DNA of 51,747 nt, from NCBI RefSeq assembly GCF_001995175.1, contig NZ_MUKN01000028.1, positions 1-51,747 on the forward strand. Direction: 5' to 3'. Shown here piece by piece: positions 35,180 through 43,386 of this stretch (position 1 is its first letter; every line of letters begins with the position of its first letter). A program made the position numbers and the translations under genes. The DNA is from Rathayibacter rhapontici (GTDB lineage: Bacteria > Actinomycetota > Actinomycetes > Actinomycetales > Microbacteriaceae). Under the pieces are notes generated by a model. The model was given only the letters and a program-made list of their open reading frames with translations, was not told the origin of the DNA and searched no databases.

Positions 35180-36285
35180 GCGGCTCGGGACGCGTCGGCG
35201 TCGGCGTCATCGGCGCCGGGAACATCAGCACCCAGTACCTCACCAACCTCACGGTCTTCCCCGACCTCGAGGTGCTCTTCGTGGCCGACATCGACCTCGA
35301 GCGCGCGAAGGCGCAGGCCGAGGCGTTCGGCGTGCCCGGATCGGGCCCCGTCGAGGAGCTCCTCGCGCACCCCGGCATCGAGATCGTCGTCAACCTGACG
35401 ATCCCGGCCGCGCACGTCGAGGTCGCCCGCCGCGCCCTCGAGGCCGGCAAGCACGTCTGGACCGAGAAGCCCTTCTCGCTCGACCGCGAGAGCGGCGTCG
35501 AGCTGCTCGCCCTGGCGAAGGAGAAGGGGCTGCGCGTCGCGACGGCGCCCGACACCTTCCTCGGTGCCGGCCTGCAGACCGCGCAGCGCGTGATCGAGAG
35601 CGGCGCCATCGGCACGCCCCTCTCGGCCATCACCCTCTTCCAGGGCCCCGGCCCCGAGGGCTGGCACCCGAACCCCGAGTTCTTCTTCGCGCCCGGCGGC
35701 GGCCCGCTGCTGGACATGGGGCCGTACTACATCACGACCCTCGTGCAGAACCTCGGCCCGGTCGAGAGCGTCACCGCGGTGTCTTCGCAGGCCCGCGCCA
35801 CGCGCGTCGTCGGCTCCGGCCCCCGCGAGGGGACGGAGTTCCCGGTCACGATCCCCACGCACATCGGCGGACTGCTGCGCTTCGAGTCCGGCGCCTCGGC
35901 GCAGGGCGTCTGGAGCTTCGAGTCGAGCATGCAGCGCATGGGCTTCGTCGAGATCAACGGCTCCGAGGGCACGCTCGTGCTGCCCGACCCCAACATGCAC
36001 GACGGCGAGGTCACCCTGTACCGCCGGGGCGAGACGGAGCCGGAGGTCGTCCCGGCCACCGGATCGACGTTCTCGCGCGGCACCGGGGTGCTCGAGCTCG
36101 CCCGGGCGATCCGGGCCGATCGGCCCGAGGCGGCGTCGGGCGATCTCGCGTACCACGTGACCGATGTGATGCTGTCGCTCCTCGAGGCGGCCGAGACGGG
36201 CGAGAAGGTGCTCGTCGAGAGCACGGTCGCGCCGCGTCCCGCGGTCCCCGAGGACTGGGATCCGAGCGAAGCGACCCTGGTCTGA
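35176..36285 (+). CDS. Gfo/Idh/MocA family oxidoreductase 1
   Basis: This is an NAD(P)-dependent sugar dehydrogenase of 369 residues. The Rossmann motif is GVGVIGAGNISTQYL (about 8-22). The EKP motif (GKHVWTEKPFSLD, about 91-103) holds the catalytic Lys. The C-terminal beta domain carries PGGGPLLDMGPYYITTLVQN, with Asp and the position that is usually His occupied by Tyr. This fits the subgroup acting on inositols or 3-keto sugars. It overlaps the preceding gene by four bases and the next as TGATG. Confidence 0.9.
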   Translation: MSGSGRVGVGVIGAGNISTQYLTNLTVFPDLEVLFVADIDLERAKAQAEAFGVPGSGPVEELLAHPGIEIVVNLTIPAAHVEVARRALEAGKHVWTEKPFSLDRESGVELLALAKEKGLRVATAPDTFLGAGLQTAQRVIESGAIGTPLSAITLFQGPGPEGWHPNPEFFFAPGGGPLLDMGPYYITTLVQNLGPVESVTAVSSQARATRVVGSGPREGTEFPVTIPTHIGGLLRFESGASAQGVWSFESSMQRMGFVEINGSEGTLVLPDPNMHDGEVTLYRRGETEPEVVPATGSTFSRGTGVLELARAIRADRPEAASGDLAYHVTDVMLSLLEAAETGEKVLVESTVAPRPAVPEDWDPSEATLV

Positions 36286-37373
36286 TGGGCGGAGCCCTGC
36301 GCGTCGGCGTGCTCGGCGGCGGGTTCATGGCCGCCGTGCACAGCCGGGCGGCCCGCAGCGCGGGCGCGGTCCTGGCCGGCGTCGCCTCCTCCAGCCCGGA
36401 GAAGGGCGAGAGGGCGGCGAGCGAGCTCGGCTTCGAGCGCGCCTACGCCGACGCGCGGGCGCTGGTCGAGGACGACGGCATCGACGTGATCCACGTCTGC
36501 ACGCCCAACGCGTCGCACGCCGAGCTCGCCCTCGCGGCGATCGACGCGGGCAAGCACGTGGTGTGCGAGAAGCCGCTGGCGGGGGCAGTGGCCCAGGCGG
36601 AGGCGCTCGCGAGCGCCGCTGCTGCCGCGGGGATCGTCGCCACCGTGCCGTTCGCCTACCGGTTCCACCCGATGGTGCGCGAGGCGCGCGCCCGGGTCGC
36701 CGCGGGCGAGACCGGCCGGCTGGTGACGGTGCGCGGCAGCTACCTGCAGGACTGGCTGCTGGGCGCCTCCGACGACAACTGGCGCGTGGACCCGGCGGCC
36801 GGCGGGCGCTCGCGCGCCTTCGGCGACATCGGCTCGCACCTGGTCGACCTGCTCGAGTTCGTGACGGGCGAGCGGATCGAGGCGCTCGCGGCGATCACGA
36901 GCACGATCCACGCCGAGCGGGGCGGCCGTGCGGTCGAGACCGAGGACGTGGCCGGGGCGATCGTCCGCCTGGCCGGGGGTGCCGTCGGCACCCTCCTCGT
37001 CTCGCAGGTCACGGCAGGTCACCGCAACGAGCTCGTGCTCGAGGTGTCGGGGCTCGAGGAGTCGCTGCGCTTCGAGCAGGAGCTGCCCGAGACGCTCTGG
37101 GTGGGGCGCCGCGACAGCGCGGTGCTCGTGCCGCGCGACGGCGCGATCCTCGCTCCCGACGCGGCCCGCCTCTCGATCGTGCCCAGCGGGCATCCGATGG
37201 GCTATCAGGACGCGTTCACCGCGTTCGCCCGCGACACGTACGCCGCGATCGCCGGAGCCGAGGTCGAGGGTCTGCCGACCTTCGACGACGGACTCCGCGC
37301 CGCCCGCATCACCGAGGCCGTGCTCGACGCGGCCGACTCCGGCGCCTGGGTCACCGTGCCCGCCGCGCTCTGA
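36285..37373 (+). CDS. Gfo/Idh/MocA family oxidoreductase 2
   Basis: This is a second dehydrogenase of 362 residues. The Rossmann motif is GVLGGGFMAAVH (about 8), the EKP motif GKHVVCEKPLAGA (about 89-101), and the C-terminal motif AFGDIGSHLVDLLEFVTGE (about 184) holds the canonical Asp and His. It is only distantly similar to the first dehydrogenase, so the pair probably acts on different substrates or steps. It is translationally coupled to the first gene. Confidence 0.9.
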   Translation: MGGALRVGVLGGGFMAAVHSRAARSAGAVLAGVASSSPEKGERAASELGFERAYADARALVEDDGIDVIHVCTPNASHAELALAAIDAGKHVVCEKPLAGAVAQAEALASAAAAAGIVATVPFAYRFHPMVREARARVAAGETGRLVTVRGSYLQDWLLGASDDNWRVDPAAGGRSRAFGDIGSHLVDLLEFVTGERIEALAAITSTIHAERGGRAVETEDVAGAIVRLAGGAVGTLLVSQVTAGHRNELVLEVSGLEESLRFEQELPETLWVGRRDSAVLVPRDGAILAPDAARLSIVPSGHPMGYQDAFTAFARDTYAAIAGAEVEGLPTFDDGLRAARITEAVLDAADSGAWVTVPAAL

Positions 37374-37398
37374 CCCCCCTGTCGAAGGAGACAGCGCC

Positions 37399-38424
37399 AT
37401 GAGCGAGAAGTCCTACGCCGCCACGCACCCGGTGACCCTGTTCACCGGCCAGTGGGCCGACCTCCCGTTCGAGGAGGTGGCCCGGCTCGCCTCCGAGTGG
37501 GGCTACGACGGCCTCGAGATCGCGGCGTCGGGCGATCACCTCGACCTCAAGCGCGCCGACGAGGACGACTCGTACGCCGCGTCGCGGCTCGAGATCCTCG
37601 ACCGGTACGGACTCGAGGTCTTCGCGATCTCGAACCACCTCACCGGGCAGGCCGTCTGCGACGACCCGATCGACTTCCGCCACAAGGCGCTCGTGCGCGA
37701 TTACACCTGGGGCGACGGCGACGCCGAGGGCGTCCGGCAGCGGGCGGCGGAGGACATGAAGCGCTCGGCCCGCGTCGCGCGCAAGCTCGGCGTCGACGTG
37801 GTCGTCGGCTTCACGGGGTCGAAGATCTGGCCCTACGTCGCGCAGTTCCCGCCGGTGCCGGCGTCGGTCATCGAGGAGGGCTACCAGGACTTCGCGACCC
37901 GCTGGAACCCGATCCTCGACGAGTTCGACGCGCAGGGCGTGGTCTACGCGCACGAGGTGCACCCGTCCGAGATCGCCTACGACTACTGGTCGAGCGTGCG
38001 GACGCTCGAGGCGATCGACCACCGGAAGGCCTTCGGCTTCAACTGGGACCCGTCGCACATGATGTGGCAGAACATCGACCCGGTCGGCTTCCTCTGGGAC
38101 TTCAAGGACCGGATCCACCACGTGGACTGCAAGGACACGCGGATGCGCCCGCAGAACGGCCGGGCCGGCGTGCTCGGCTCCCATCTGCCCTGGGGCGACC
38201 CGCGGCGCGGCTGGGACTTCGTGTCGACCGGCCACGGCGACGTGCCGTGGGAGGACTCGTTCCGCGCGCTCGAGGCGATCGGCTACTCCGGCCCGATCTC
38301 GATCGAGTGGGAGGACGCGGGGATGGACCGACTGCACGGGGCGGCGGAGGCCGTGGGGTTCATCCGCTCGCTGCTCTGGAGGACGCCGACGGCGTCGTTC
38401 GACGCGGCGTTCTCGAACCAGTAG
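37399..38424 (+). CDS. Sugar phosphate isomerase/epimerase 2
   Basis: This is a 341-residue TIM-barrel protein of the xylose isomerase-like superfamily. Its metal-site motifs are YDGLEIAASGDH (about 41), YAHEVHPSEIAYD (about 195), FNWDPSHMMWQ (about 221), HHVDCKDTRM (about 241) and ISIEWEDAGMDR (about 302). AAGGAG lies eight bases before ATG 37399. It resembles isomerases encoded beside inositol and 3-keto-glycoside dehydrogenases. It is the last gene of the operon. Confidence 0.88.
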   Translation: MSEKSYAATHPVTLFTGQWADLPFEEVARLASEWGYDGLEIAASGDHLDLKRADEDDSYAASRLEILDRYGLEVFAISNHLTGQAVCDDPIDFRHKALVRDYTWGDGDAEGVRQRAAEDMKRSARVARKLGVDVVVGFTGSKIWPYVAQFPPVPASVIEEGYQDFATRWNPILDEFDAQGVVYAHEVHPSEIAYDYWSSVRTLEAIDHRKAFGFNWDPSHMMWQNIDPVGFLWDFKDRIHHVDCKDTRMRPQNGRAGVLGSHLPWGDPRRGWDFVSTGHGDVPWEDSFRALEAIGYSGPISIEWEDAGMDRLHGAAEAVGFIRSLLWRTPTASFDAAFSNQ

Positions 38425-38585
38425 GGGGCACTGCCGCGCGAGATGCCACTCCGGGACGCGAGCGCGATCGCACTGTGTCGGTCAGGCCGAAGGCGTGCTC
38501 GTGGCGCGGGAGTGGGAGGCGGACGACGTCCCAGAGCTGCCGATGCGCTTCGTGATCTGCTCTCCGCCGAAGCCGCGGTGGTGCG
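38425..38585. other. Gene-free stretch between the operon end and tetR
   Basis: No ORF here has recognisable features and no strong hairpin is seen. This is below 300 bp and is noted only because the adjacent TetR/hydrolase segment may be an insertion. Confidence 0.4.
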
Positions 38586-39206
38586 CTACTGGACTCCCGC
38601 TGCCGGCGGTCGGCTGGATGTGAGCGCGCCGGACACGAGAGCCTGCACCAGCCGATCGGCGTCGTAGTCGGAGTCGTTCGCGGCTCCGATGCAGAGGTTC
38701 CCGACACCCTTCAAGAGGCTGTACCCGTTCAGGGCCGATTCTCCCGACGGAGAACCTCGATCTGCACGGGCCGCGTCGAGGAGAGCGCCGCAGACGGGCA
38801 CGAGGCGGTCCACGAAGTACGCGTGCAGGACATCCGATCCGCTGCTGTCACCGTGGACCGCCCCGGCGAGACCGTGCTTCGTCACCAGGAAGTCCACGAA
38901 CAGTGCCACCCACTGCCGCAGAGCCGCCTCCGGGGATGCGCTCTCCGCGAGGAGCCGCGGCCCGGCCTCTGCGCACGCCTCGACCTGGTGTCGGTAGACC
39001 GCGACGACCAGCTCGGGCCGGGTCGGGAAGTGGCGGTAGACGGTGCCCATCCCGACACCGGCTCTCGCCGCGATCTCACGGACGGGTGCGTCGACACCGG
39101 ACTCCACGAACACCGCTGCGGCCGCATCCAACAGGGCCTGCCGGCTCCGACGGGGACGACCGACCGACCGCACAGCCGTCTGGTCGTCGCTCCGTGTCTC
39201 GGTCAT
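38586..39206 (-). CDS. TetR family transcriptional regulator
   Basis: This is a 206-residue repressor. The N-terminal helix-turn-helix is RQALLDAAAAVFVESGVDAP then VREIAARAGVGMGTVYRHFP (about 22-62). The C-terminal ligand domain runs to the end and includes LRQWVALFVDFLVTKHGLAG. ATG 39206 is chosen over ATG 39242 because the longer form would place the start at the edge of the operator. It is divergent from the hydrolase gene and has two dyad operators between them. Confidence 0.9.
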   Translation of the reverse strand: MTETRSDDQTAVRSVGRPRRSRQALLDAAAAVFVESGVDAPVREIAARAGVGMGTVYRHFPTRPELVVAVYRHQVEACAEAGPRLLAESASPEAALRQWVALFVDFLVTKHGLAGAVHGDSSGSDVLHAYFVDRLVPVCGALLDAARADRGSPSGESALNGYSLLKGVGNLCIGAANDSDYDADRLVQALVSGALTSSRPPAAGVQ

Positions 39207-39244
39207 CGATTCCTCCGCGGTCGTCGAACGGCTCGCTTGCATTT

Positions 39245-39282
39245 CGGAACGGTGCTCCGTAACGTTGCGGAGCAGCGCTCCG
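39245..39282. promoter_or_regulatory. Twin TetR operators overlapping the hydrolase promoter
   Basis: CGGAACGGTGCTCCG (39245-39259) and CGGAGCAGCGCTCCG (39268-39282) are related dyads with starts 23 bp apart. The second is perfect. TTGCGG (39265-39270) with CAGTAT (39288-39293) after 17 bp can form the plus-strand promoter under the second site. Confidence 0.7.
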
Positions 39283-39323
39283 ATAATCAGTATCGCAGAG
39301 CGGCTACCCCGGAAGGAACTCCC

Positions 39324-40268
39324 ATGCCCTCACCACTCCTCTCCGCGCTGGACGACATCATCGGCGTCGGCAGCCCGGTCGTGTCCGTCGCGCCTGTCGC
39401 ACTGCTCGCCCCGGATCGCCCTGTGCCGCTGGACGTGCGCGTGTCGGCACCTGCGACCGGCACGGATCTTCCCCTCGTCGTGTTCTCCCACGGCAACGGG
39501 TGGAACCTCGACGGCTACGCTCCCCTCACCGCCTTCTGGGCCTCGCGGGGCTTCGTCGTCATCCAGCCCACGCACCTGGACTCGCGCCGGAACGGATTCG
39601 GGTTCGACCACCCCGTCTTCCCCACCATCTGGACCGAGCGGATCGCCGACCTGACCCGCATCCTCGATCAGCTCGACACCGTCGAAGCCGCCGTCCCGGG
39701 CCTCGCCGGCCGCGTCGACCGGAGCCGCATCGCCGCCACCGGACACTCCTGGGGTGGTCAGACGGCCCAGTCGCTCCTCGGCGCACGGATCCTCGATGAG
39801 GACGGTCAGGTCGGTGAGGACATGTCCGACAGCCGCATCACCGCGGGCGTCCTCCTCGCCGCCACCGGTCTCGGGGGTGACGACCTCCACCCGTTCGCAC
39901 AGGCGAACTTCCCGTTCATGCGCCCCTCGTTCCGCGAGCTCACCACCCCGACGCTCGTGATCGCCGGCGACCACGACCAGTCGACGATGTCCAGCCGTGG
40001 ACCCGACTGGTTCACCGACGCCTACACCCACAGCCCCGGCGCCACCGACCTCCTCACCTTCTCCGGCGCCGAGCACGCCCTCGGCGGGATCGTCGGGTAC
40101 GACGTCGCCGAGACCACCGACGAGAACCCGGAACGGGTCGCCGTCATCCAGCGGATGAGCACCGCTTACCTCCGCACCGCTCTGAACGTCGACGCGACCA
40201 GCTGGCCCACTGCCCGCCGCGCGTTCCGCACCAGCACCGACCCGATCGGCCGCGCCGACAGCAAGTGA
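39324..40268 (+). CDS. Alpha/beta hydrolase, chlorophyllase/PAF-acetylhydrolase-like
   Basis: This is a 314-residue serine hydrolase. The oxyanion region is LVVFSHGNGWNLDGYAPL (about 52-69), the nucleophile elbow ATGHSWGGQTAQ (about 139-150), the acidic residue is in VIAGDHDQ (about 214) and the final His in FSGAEHALGG (about 248). No signal peptide is seen. GGAAGGA precedes ATG 39324. It is presumably induced when the divergent TetR repressor is released, so a detoxifying esterase or amidase role is possible. Confidence 0.87.
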   Translation: MPSPLLSALDDIIGVGSPVVSVAPVALLAPDRPVPLDVRVSAPATGTDLPLVVFSHGNGWNLDGYAPLTAFWASRGFVVIQPTHLDSRRNGFGFDHPVFPTIWTERIADLTRILDQLDTVEAAVPGLAGRVDRSRIAATGHSWGGQTAQSLLGARILDEDGQVGEDMSDSRITAGVLLAATGLGGDDLHPFAQANFPFMRPSFRELTTPTLVIAGDHDQSTMSSRGPDWFTDAYTHSPGATDLLTFSGAEHALGGIVGYDVAETTDENPERVAVIQRMSTAYLRTALNVDATSWPTARRAFRTSTDPIGRADSK

Positions 40269-40539
40269 CACCCCCGCCCCTCGCCGTCGCGGACACCACT
40301 GGAGGTGCTTCGGCGGGGCCCGGAAGAACCGCTCGACCCCCGCCTCGGCGGCGTGGACCTCGGTCGGGTCTCGGCGCCGCCGTCGTCGACCGACGTCGCC
40401 AGGGACTTGCTCGGAGCCGACGCACACGGGCAGTCGATGTTCCCGGCGTCGGCCGCGCACCGTGCGGCCGACCTTCGGACAGCTGCTCGCAGGAGACGGA
40501 GGAGGAGTCGACGCCGACCGGTTCGACAGAGGGGGAGGG
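40269..40539. other. Gene-free stretch between hydrolase and DUF5997 gene
   Basis: About 270 bp of GC-rich sequence without a believable ORF. An open frame on the minus strand exists only because the DUF5997 stop is hidden by an apparent deletion. No IS end or integrase remnant is identified. Confidence 0.45.
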
Positions 40540-40919
40540 CTACTCGGCGCCTTGGCGGCGCGCTCGGACTTCAGGCGGGCCTGCTCGCGGCGCACCTCGG
40601 CGTAGCGGTTCTGCTCGACGCGGAGCCACTCGGGCACCTCGTCGAGGAGGGCCTGGATCTCGTCGGTCGTGAGGGCGTCGGTGATGCCGCCGCGGGCGAG
40701 CCCCGAGATCGAGACGTTCAGCCGCGAGGCGATGACGGGGCGGGGGTGCGGCCCGTTCTCGCGCAGCTCCACGAGCCACGCCGGCGGGTTCGCGACGAGC
40801 TCGTCGTACTGCTCGCGCGTGATCGCCGACTCCTGGAACTCCTCCGGGGTCGCGGGCAGGAAGATCTGGAGCTTCTTCGCCGCGGTCGCAGCCTTCATCG
40901 TCTGTGTCGCCTTGGCCAT
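40540..40919 (-). CDS. DUF5997 family protein, one-base frameshift at the stop
   Basis: This is a small soluble protein that begins MAKATQTMKAATAAKKLQIF and continues LPATPEEFQESAITREQYDE. A helix-turn-helix-like segment is VIASRLNVSISGLARGGITD (about 62-81), and the charged tail is EVRREQARLKSERAAKAP. As read, the frame runs on for 400 more codons antisense to the hydrolase. Adding one base near 40546 places TAG directly after the tail and gives the normal 126 residues. TAGGGT (40926-40931) lies six bases before the ATG. It is divergent from an orphan LysR-like protein. Confidence 0.8.
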
Positions 40920-40925
40920 GCGGCA

Positions 40926-40956
40926 ACCCTACCGTCGCGCGCACAGCGCCTACCCT
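40926..40956. promoter_or_regulatory. Back-to-back leaderless promoters of the DUF5997 and LysR-like genes
   Basis: TAGGGT (40926-40931, minus) is six bases before ATG 40919. TACCCT (40951-40956, plus) is six bases before ATG 40963. The whole divergent spacer is 43 bp. Confidence 0.6.
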
Positions 40957-40962
40957 GGACGG

Positions 40963-41904
40963 ATGAGCGACGAGCCGGACACCCCGCAGCAGGACGCCGA
41001 CGCCGTCGGGACCCAGCGCCTGGACGAGGCTGCGATCGAGGGGCCGGACGGGGACGCGTCCGGTGCGCAGGAGCCGCCTGCGGACGAGCCGGATGCGGAC
41101 GAGGTGGAGGCCGTCGAGGCGGACGAGCCCGTGGGCCCGGTCTTCTCCGTCGCCCTCGCGCCGGGCGTCACCCCGACGAAGTGGACGCGCATCTGGGGAG
41201 ACCGCCGCGCGGACCTGCCGCTGCGCGTGCTGGCGCTCGCCGAGGACGAGACGGCGCGCGCGCTGCTCGACGGCCGCGCGCAGGTGGCGTTCGTCCGGGG
41301 CGACGTCGACGCCTCCCTCCTCAGCGCCATCCACCTCTACGACGAGCAGCCGGTCGTGGTGCTCGGCCGCGAGCACGCCTTCGCCGACGCGGAGTCGGTC
41401 GACGTCGCCGACCTCGCCGACGAGCACCTGCTGCAGGAGCCGTCGGCGGTGCCGGAGTGGGCGGCCGTCGCGGTGGAGGTCGCCGACGGCTCGCGGCGCG
41501 CGCTGCCGAGGATGTCCGGGCTCGACGACGCCGTCGAGCAGGTAGCCGCGGGCGTGGGCGTGCTGATCGTGCCGCAGGCCGTCGCCCGCGTGCACAGCCG
41601 CAAGGACGTGCGGGCGGTGCCGGTCTCGGGAGTCGCGCCGACCGCGGTGCGCCTGGCGTGGGTCACGGAGGAGAAGACGGACGACGTCGAGGACTTCATC
41701 GGCGTGGTCCGCGGCCGCAGCTCGAACACCACGCGCGGCACGGCCGCGACCCCCAAGGTCGAGTCGCGTGCGAAGGCGGCCAAGGCCAAGGCCCGCGAGG
41801 CGCGCGAGAAGGCCGAGAAGGCGGGCGGCGGCAAGAAGAAGCCCGCGCGTCCCGGTCCGGCGAAGGCCGTCGTGCGGCGCACGCGGAAGCCCCGTGGCCG
41901 CTGA
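40963..41904 (+). CDS. LysR-type effector-binding domain protein without DNA-binding domain
   Basis: This is a 313-residue protein. The first 55 residues are acidic and disordered. The middle, about 60-255, resembles the LysR substrate-binding domain (FSVALAPGVTPTKWTRIWGD, AQVAFVRGDVDASLLSAIHL, EQPVVVLGREHAFA, AAGVGVLIVPQAVARVHSRK). No helix-turn-helix precedes it. The last 45 residues are Lys/Ala-rich (AAKAKAREAREKAEKAGGGK) and may bind nucleic acid or a partner. It shares a tight divergent promoter region with DUF5997, suggesting the two proteins work together. Confidence 0.78.
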   Translation: MSDEPDTPQQDADAVGTQRLDEAAIEGPDGDASGAQEPPADEPDADEVEAVEADEPVGPVFSVALAPGVTPTKWTRIWGDRRADLPLRVLALAEDETARALLDGRAQVAFVRGDVDASLLSAIHLYDEQPVVVLGREHAFADAESVDVADLADEHLLQEPSAVPEWAAVAVEVADGSRRALPRMSGLDDAVEQVAAGVGVLIVPQAVARVHSRKDVRAVPVSGVAPTAVRLAWVTEEKTDDVEDFIGVVRGRSSNTTRGTAATPKVESRAKAAKAKAREAREKAEKAGGGKKKPARPGPAKAVVRRTRKPRGR

Positions 41905-42340
41905 CTGGAGCCTGCGGCCGGCGACCGTCGACGACGCCGAGTGGATCGCGGAGCTCCGCGCCGTCGTGATGCGCCCCGACCTCGAGCGGCTCGACCGCTA
42001 CGACGAGCACCGCGTGCGGCACCGGTTCCTCGACGGCTTCGTGCCCGAGCGCACGCGGGTGATCGTGATCGACGGCGTCGACGTCGGCTGCATCGCCTCG
42101 CGCGTCGAGGACGACGCGGTCTGGATCGAGCACTTCTACCTCGCGACGTCCGCGCAGGGCCGGGGCACCGGATCCGCCGTGCTGCGGCACGTGATGGCCG
42201 AGGAGGCCCGGGCGGGACTGCCGTTCCGGATCGACGTGCTGAAGCTCAGCCCCGCCCGCCGGCTCTACGAGCGCCACGGCTTCCGCTGGGAGCGCGCGGA
42301 GGAGTGGGACGACATCCTGGCGACGCCGGTGGGGGCCTGA
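41894..42340 (+). CDS. GNAT family N-acetyltransferase
   Basis: This is a 148-residue acetyltransferase. It starts at GTG 41894, inside the end of the LysR-like gene by 11 bases, so the two are co-transcribed. The acetyl-CoA loop is IEHFYLATSAQGRGTGSAVL (about 79-98), followed by KLSPARRLYERHGFRWERAE. GGAAG precedes the GTG. The substrate is unknown. Confidence 0.87.
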   Translation: MAADWSLRPATVDDAEWIAELRAVVMRPDLERLDRYDEHRVRHRFLDGFVPERTRVIVIDGVDVGCIASRVEDDAVWIEHFYLATSAQGRGTGSAVLRHVMAEEARAGLPFRIDVLKLSPARRLYERHGFRWERAEEWDDILATPVGA

Positions 42341-42343
42341 CCC

Positions 42344-42349
42344 TACGCT
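42344..42349 (+). promoter_or_regulatory. -10 box of leaderless LLM-flavoprotein promoter
   Basis: TACGCT, six bases before ATG 42356. This fixes the start even though the downstream frame is shifted. Confidence 0.55.
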
Positions 42350-42355
42350 GGGACG

Positions 42356-43230
42356 ATGCGCCACGCATCGTCATCCTCCCGCAGGAGACCTGGACCACCG
42401 CCCGCCGCAAGTGGCAGTCGGCGGAGGGGCTCGGCTTCGATCACGCCTGGACCTACGACCACCTCTCGTGGCGGTCGCTCGCCGACCAGGTGTGGCACGC
42501 GACGATCCCCACGCTCACCGCGGCGGCGCTCGTCACCGAGACGATCCGGCTCGGCACCTTCGTCGCGTCGCCGAACTTCCGGCATCCGGTGCCGTTCGCG
42601 AAGGACGTCGCGACGGTCGACGACATCGCCGGCGGGCGCTTCGTGCTGGGCATCGGCTCGGGAGGGACGGGCTTCGACGCGTCGGTGCTCGGGCAGCCCG
42701 CCTACTCGGCCCGCCAGCGGCACGAGCGCTACGTCGAGTTCGTGTCGGCGCTGGACGTGCTGCTGCGGCACGAGGAGCCGGGCTCGGGCGGGATCGACGT
42801 CGACGGCGACTGGTTCACGGCACGAGGGGCCCGGATGGTCGGCGAGCCTGCGCAGCGTCCGCGCGTGCCGTTCGTGCTCGCGGCCAACGGTCCGAAGGGC
42901 CTCGCGCTCGTCGCGGAGCGCGGGCAGGGCTGGGTGACCACCGGGCCCGAGGGCACGACGAGCGACGAGTGGTGGTCGGCGGTGGCCGCGCTGAGCGGAC
43001 GGCTCGACGACGCGCTCGATGCCGCGGGGCGCGATCCTCGCTCGATCGAGCGGCACCTGTCGCTCGACTCCGGGCCGCACTACTCGCTCTCGAGTGTGAG
43101 CCTCTTCGAGGACATGGCCGGGCGGGCGGGGGAGCTGGGATTCACGGACGTGATCTCGCACTGGCCGCGGGCCGACGGGCTGTACGCGGGCGACGACGAG
43201 GTGCTGTACGAGGTGGCCGCGCGGTTCTGA
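42356..43230 (+). CDS. LLM-class flavin-dependent oxidoreductase, one-base frameshift near the start
   Basis: This is a flavin- (F420- or FMN-) dependent luciferase-like monooxygenase. The barrel motifs are GFDHAWTYDHLSWRSLADQV, TIRLGTFVASPNFRHPVPFA, GGRFVLGIGSGGTGFDASVL and VPFVLAANGPKGLALVAERG. The long open frame has no start codon of its own at the right place. The promoter-positioned ATG 42356 reads MRHA and must gain one base near 42366 to continue IVILPQETWTT, giving 291 residues. The substrate is unknown. Confidence 0.85.
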
Positions 43231-43264
43231 GGGGGCGTGCGCCGTCGGCGCTCCTGGTGAGGTG

Positions 43265-43353
43265 GGTCTCGATACGCCCCTGCGGGGCTACTCGACCATC
43301 AAGGAATGCTCCGGACCTCTTCTTGCTGATCGAGTAGCGCGCGTATCGAGATC
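43265..43353. repeat. REP-like long palindrome, copy 2
   Basis: GGTCTCGATACGC (43265-43277) pairs with GCGTATCGAGATC (43341-43353) with one mismatch. Inner arms GCTACTCGA (43287-43295) and TCGAGTAGC (43330-43338) are exact inverses. A small GCCCC-TGC-GGGGC hairpin sits between them. The layout matches 11802-11888. It lies between convergent genes. Confidence 0.7.
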
Positions 43354-43386
43354 CGCGATGTCTCGGAGAGGGGCAGCAGGGGGGCG

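Noticed and set aside
38443..38667. Small ORF in the gap before tetR
   Set aside because: Its composition is typical of shadow frames, it overlaps the tetR 3' end, and it has no promoter box or ribosome binding site at a good distance.
39330..40539. A 529-residue reading of the DUF5997 frame running antisense through the hydrolase gene
   Set aside because: The extra 400 codons are low-complexity and antisense to a well-supported hydrolase. One added base near 40546 places a stop exactly where the family normally ends.
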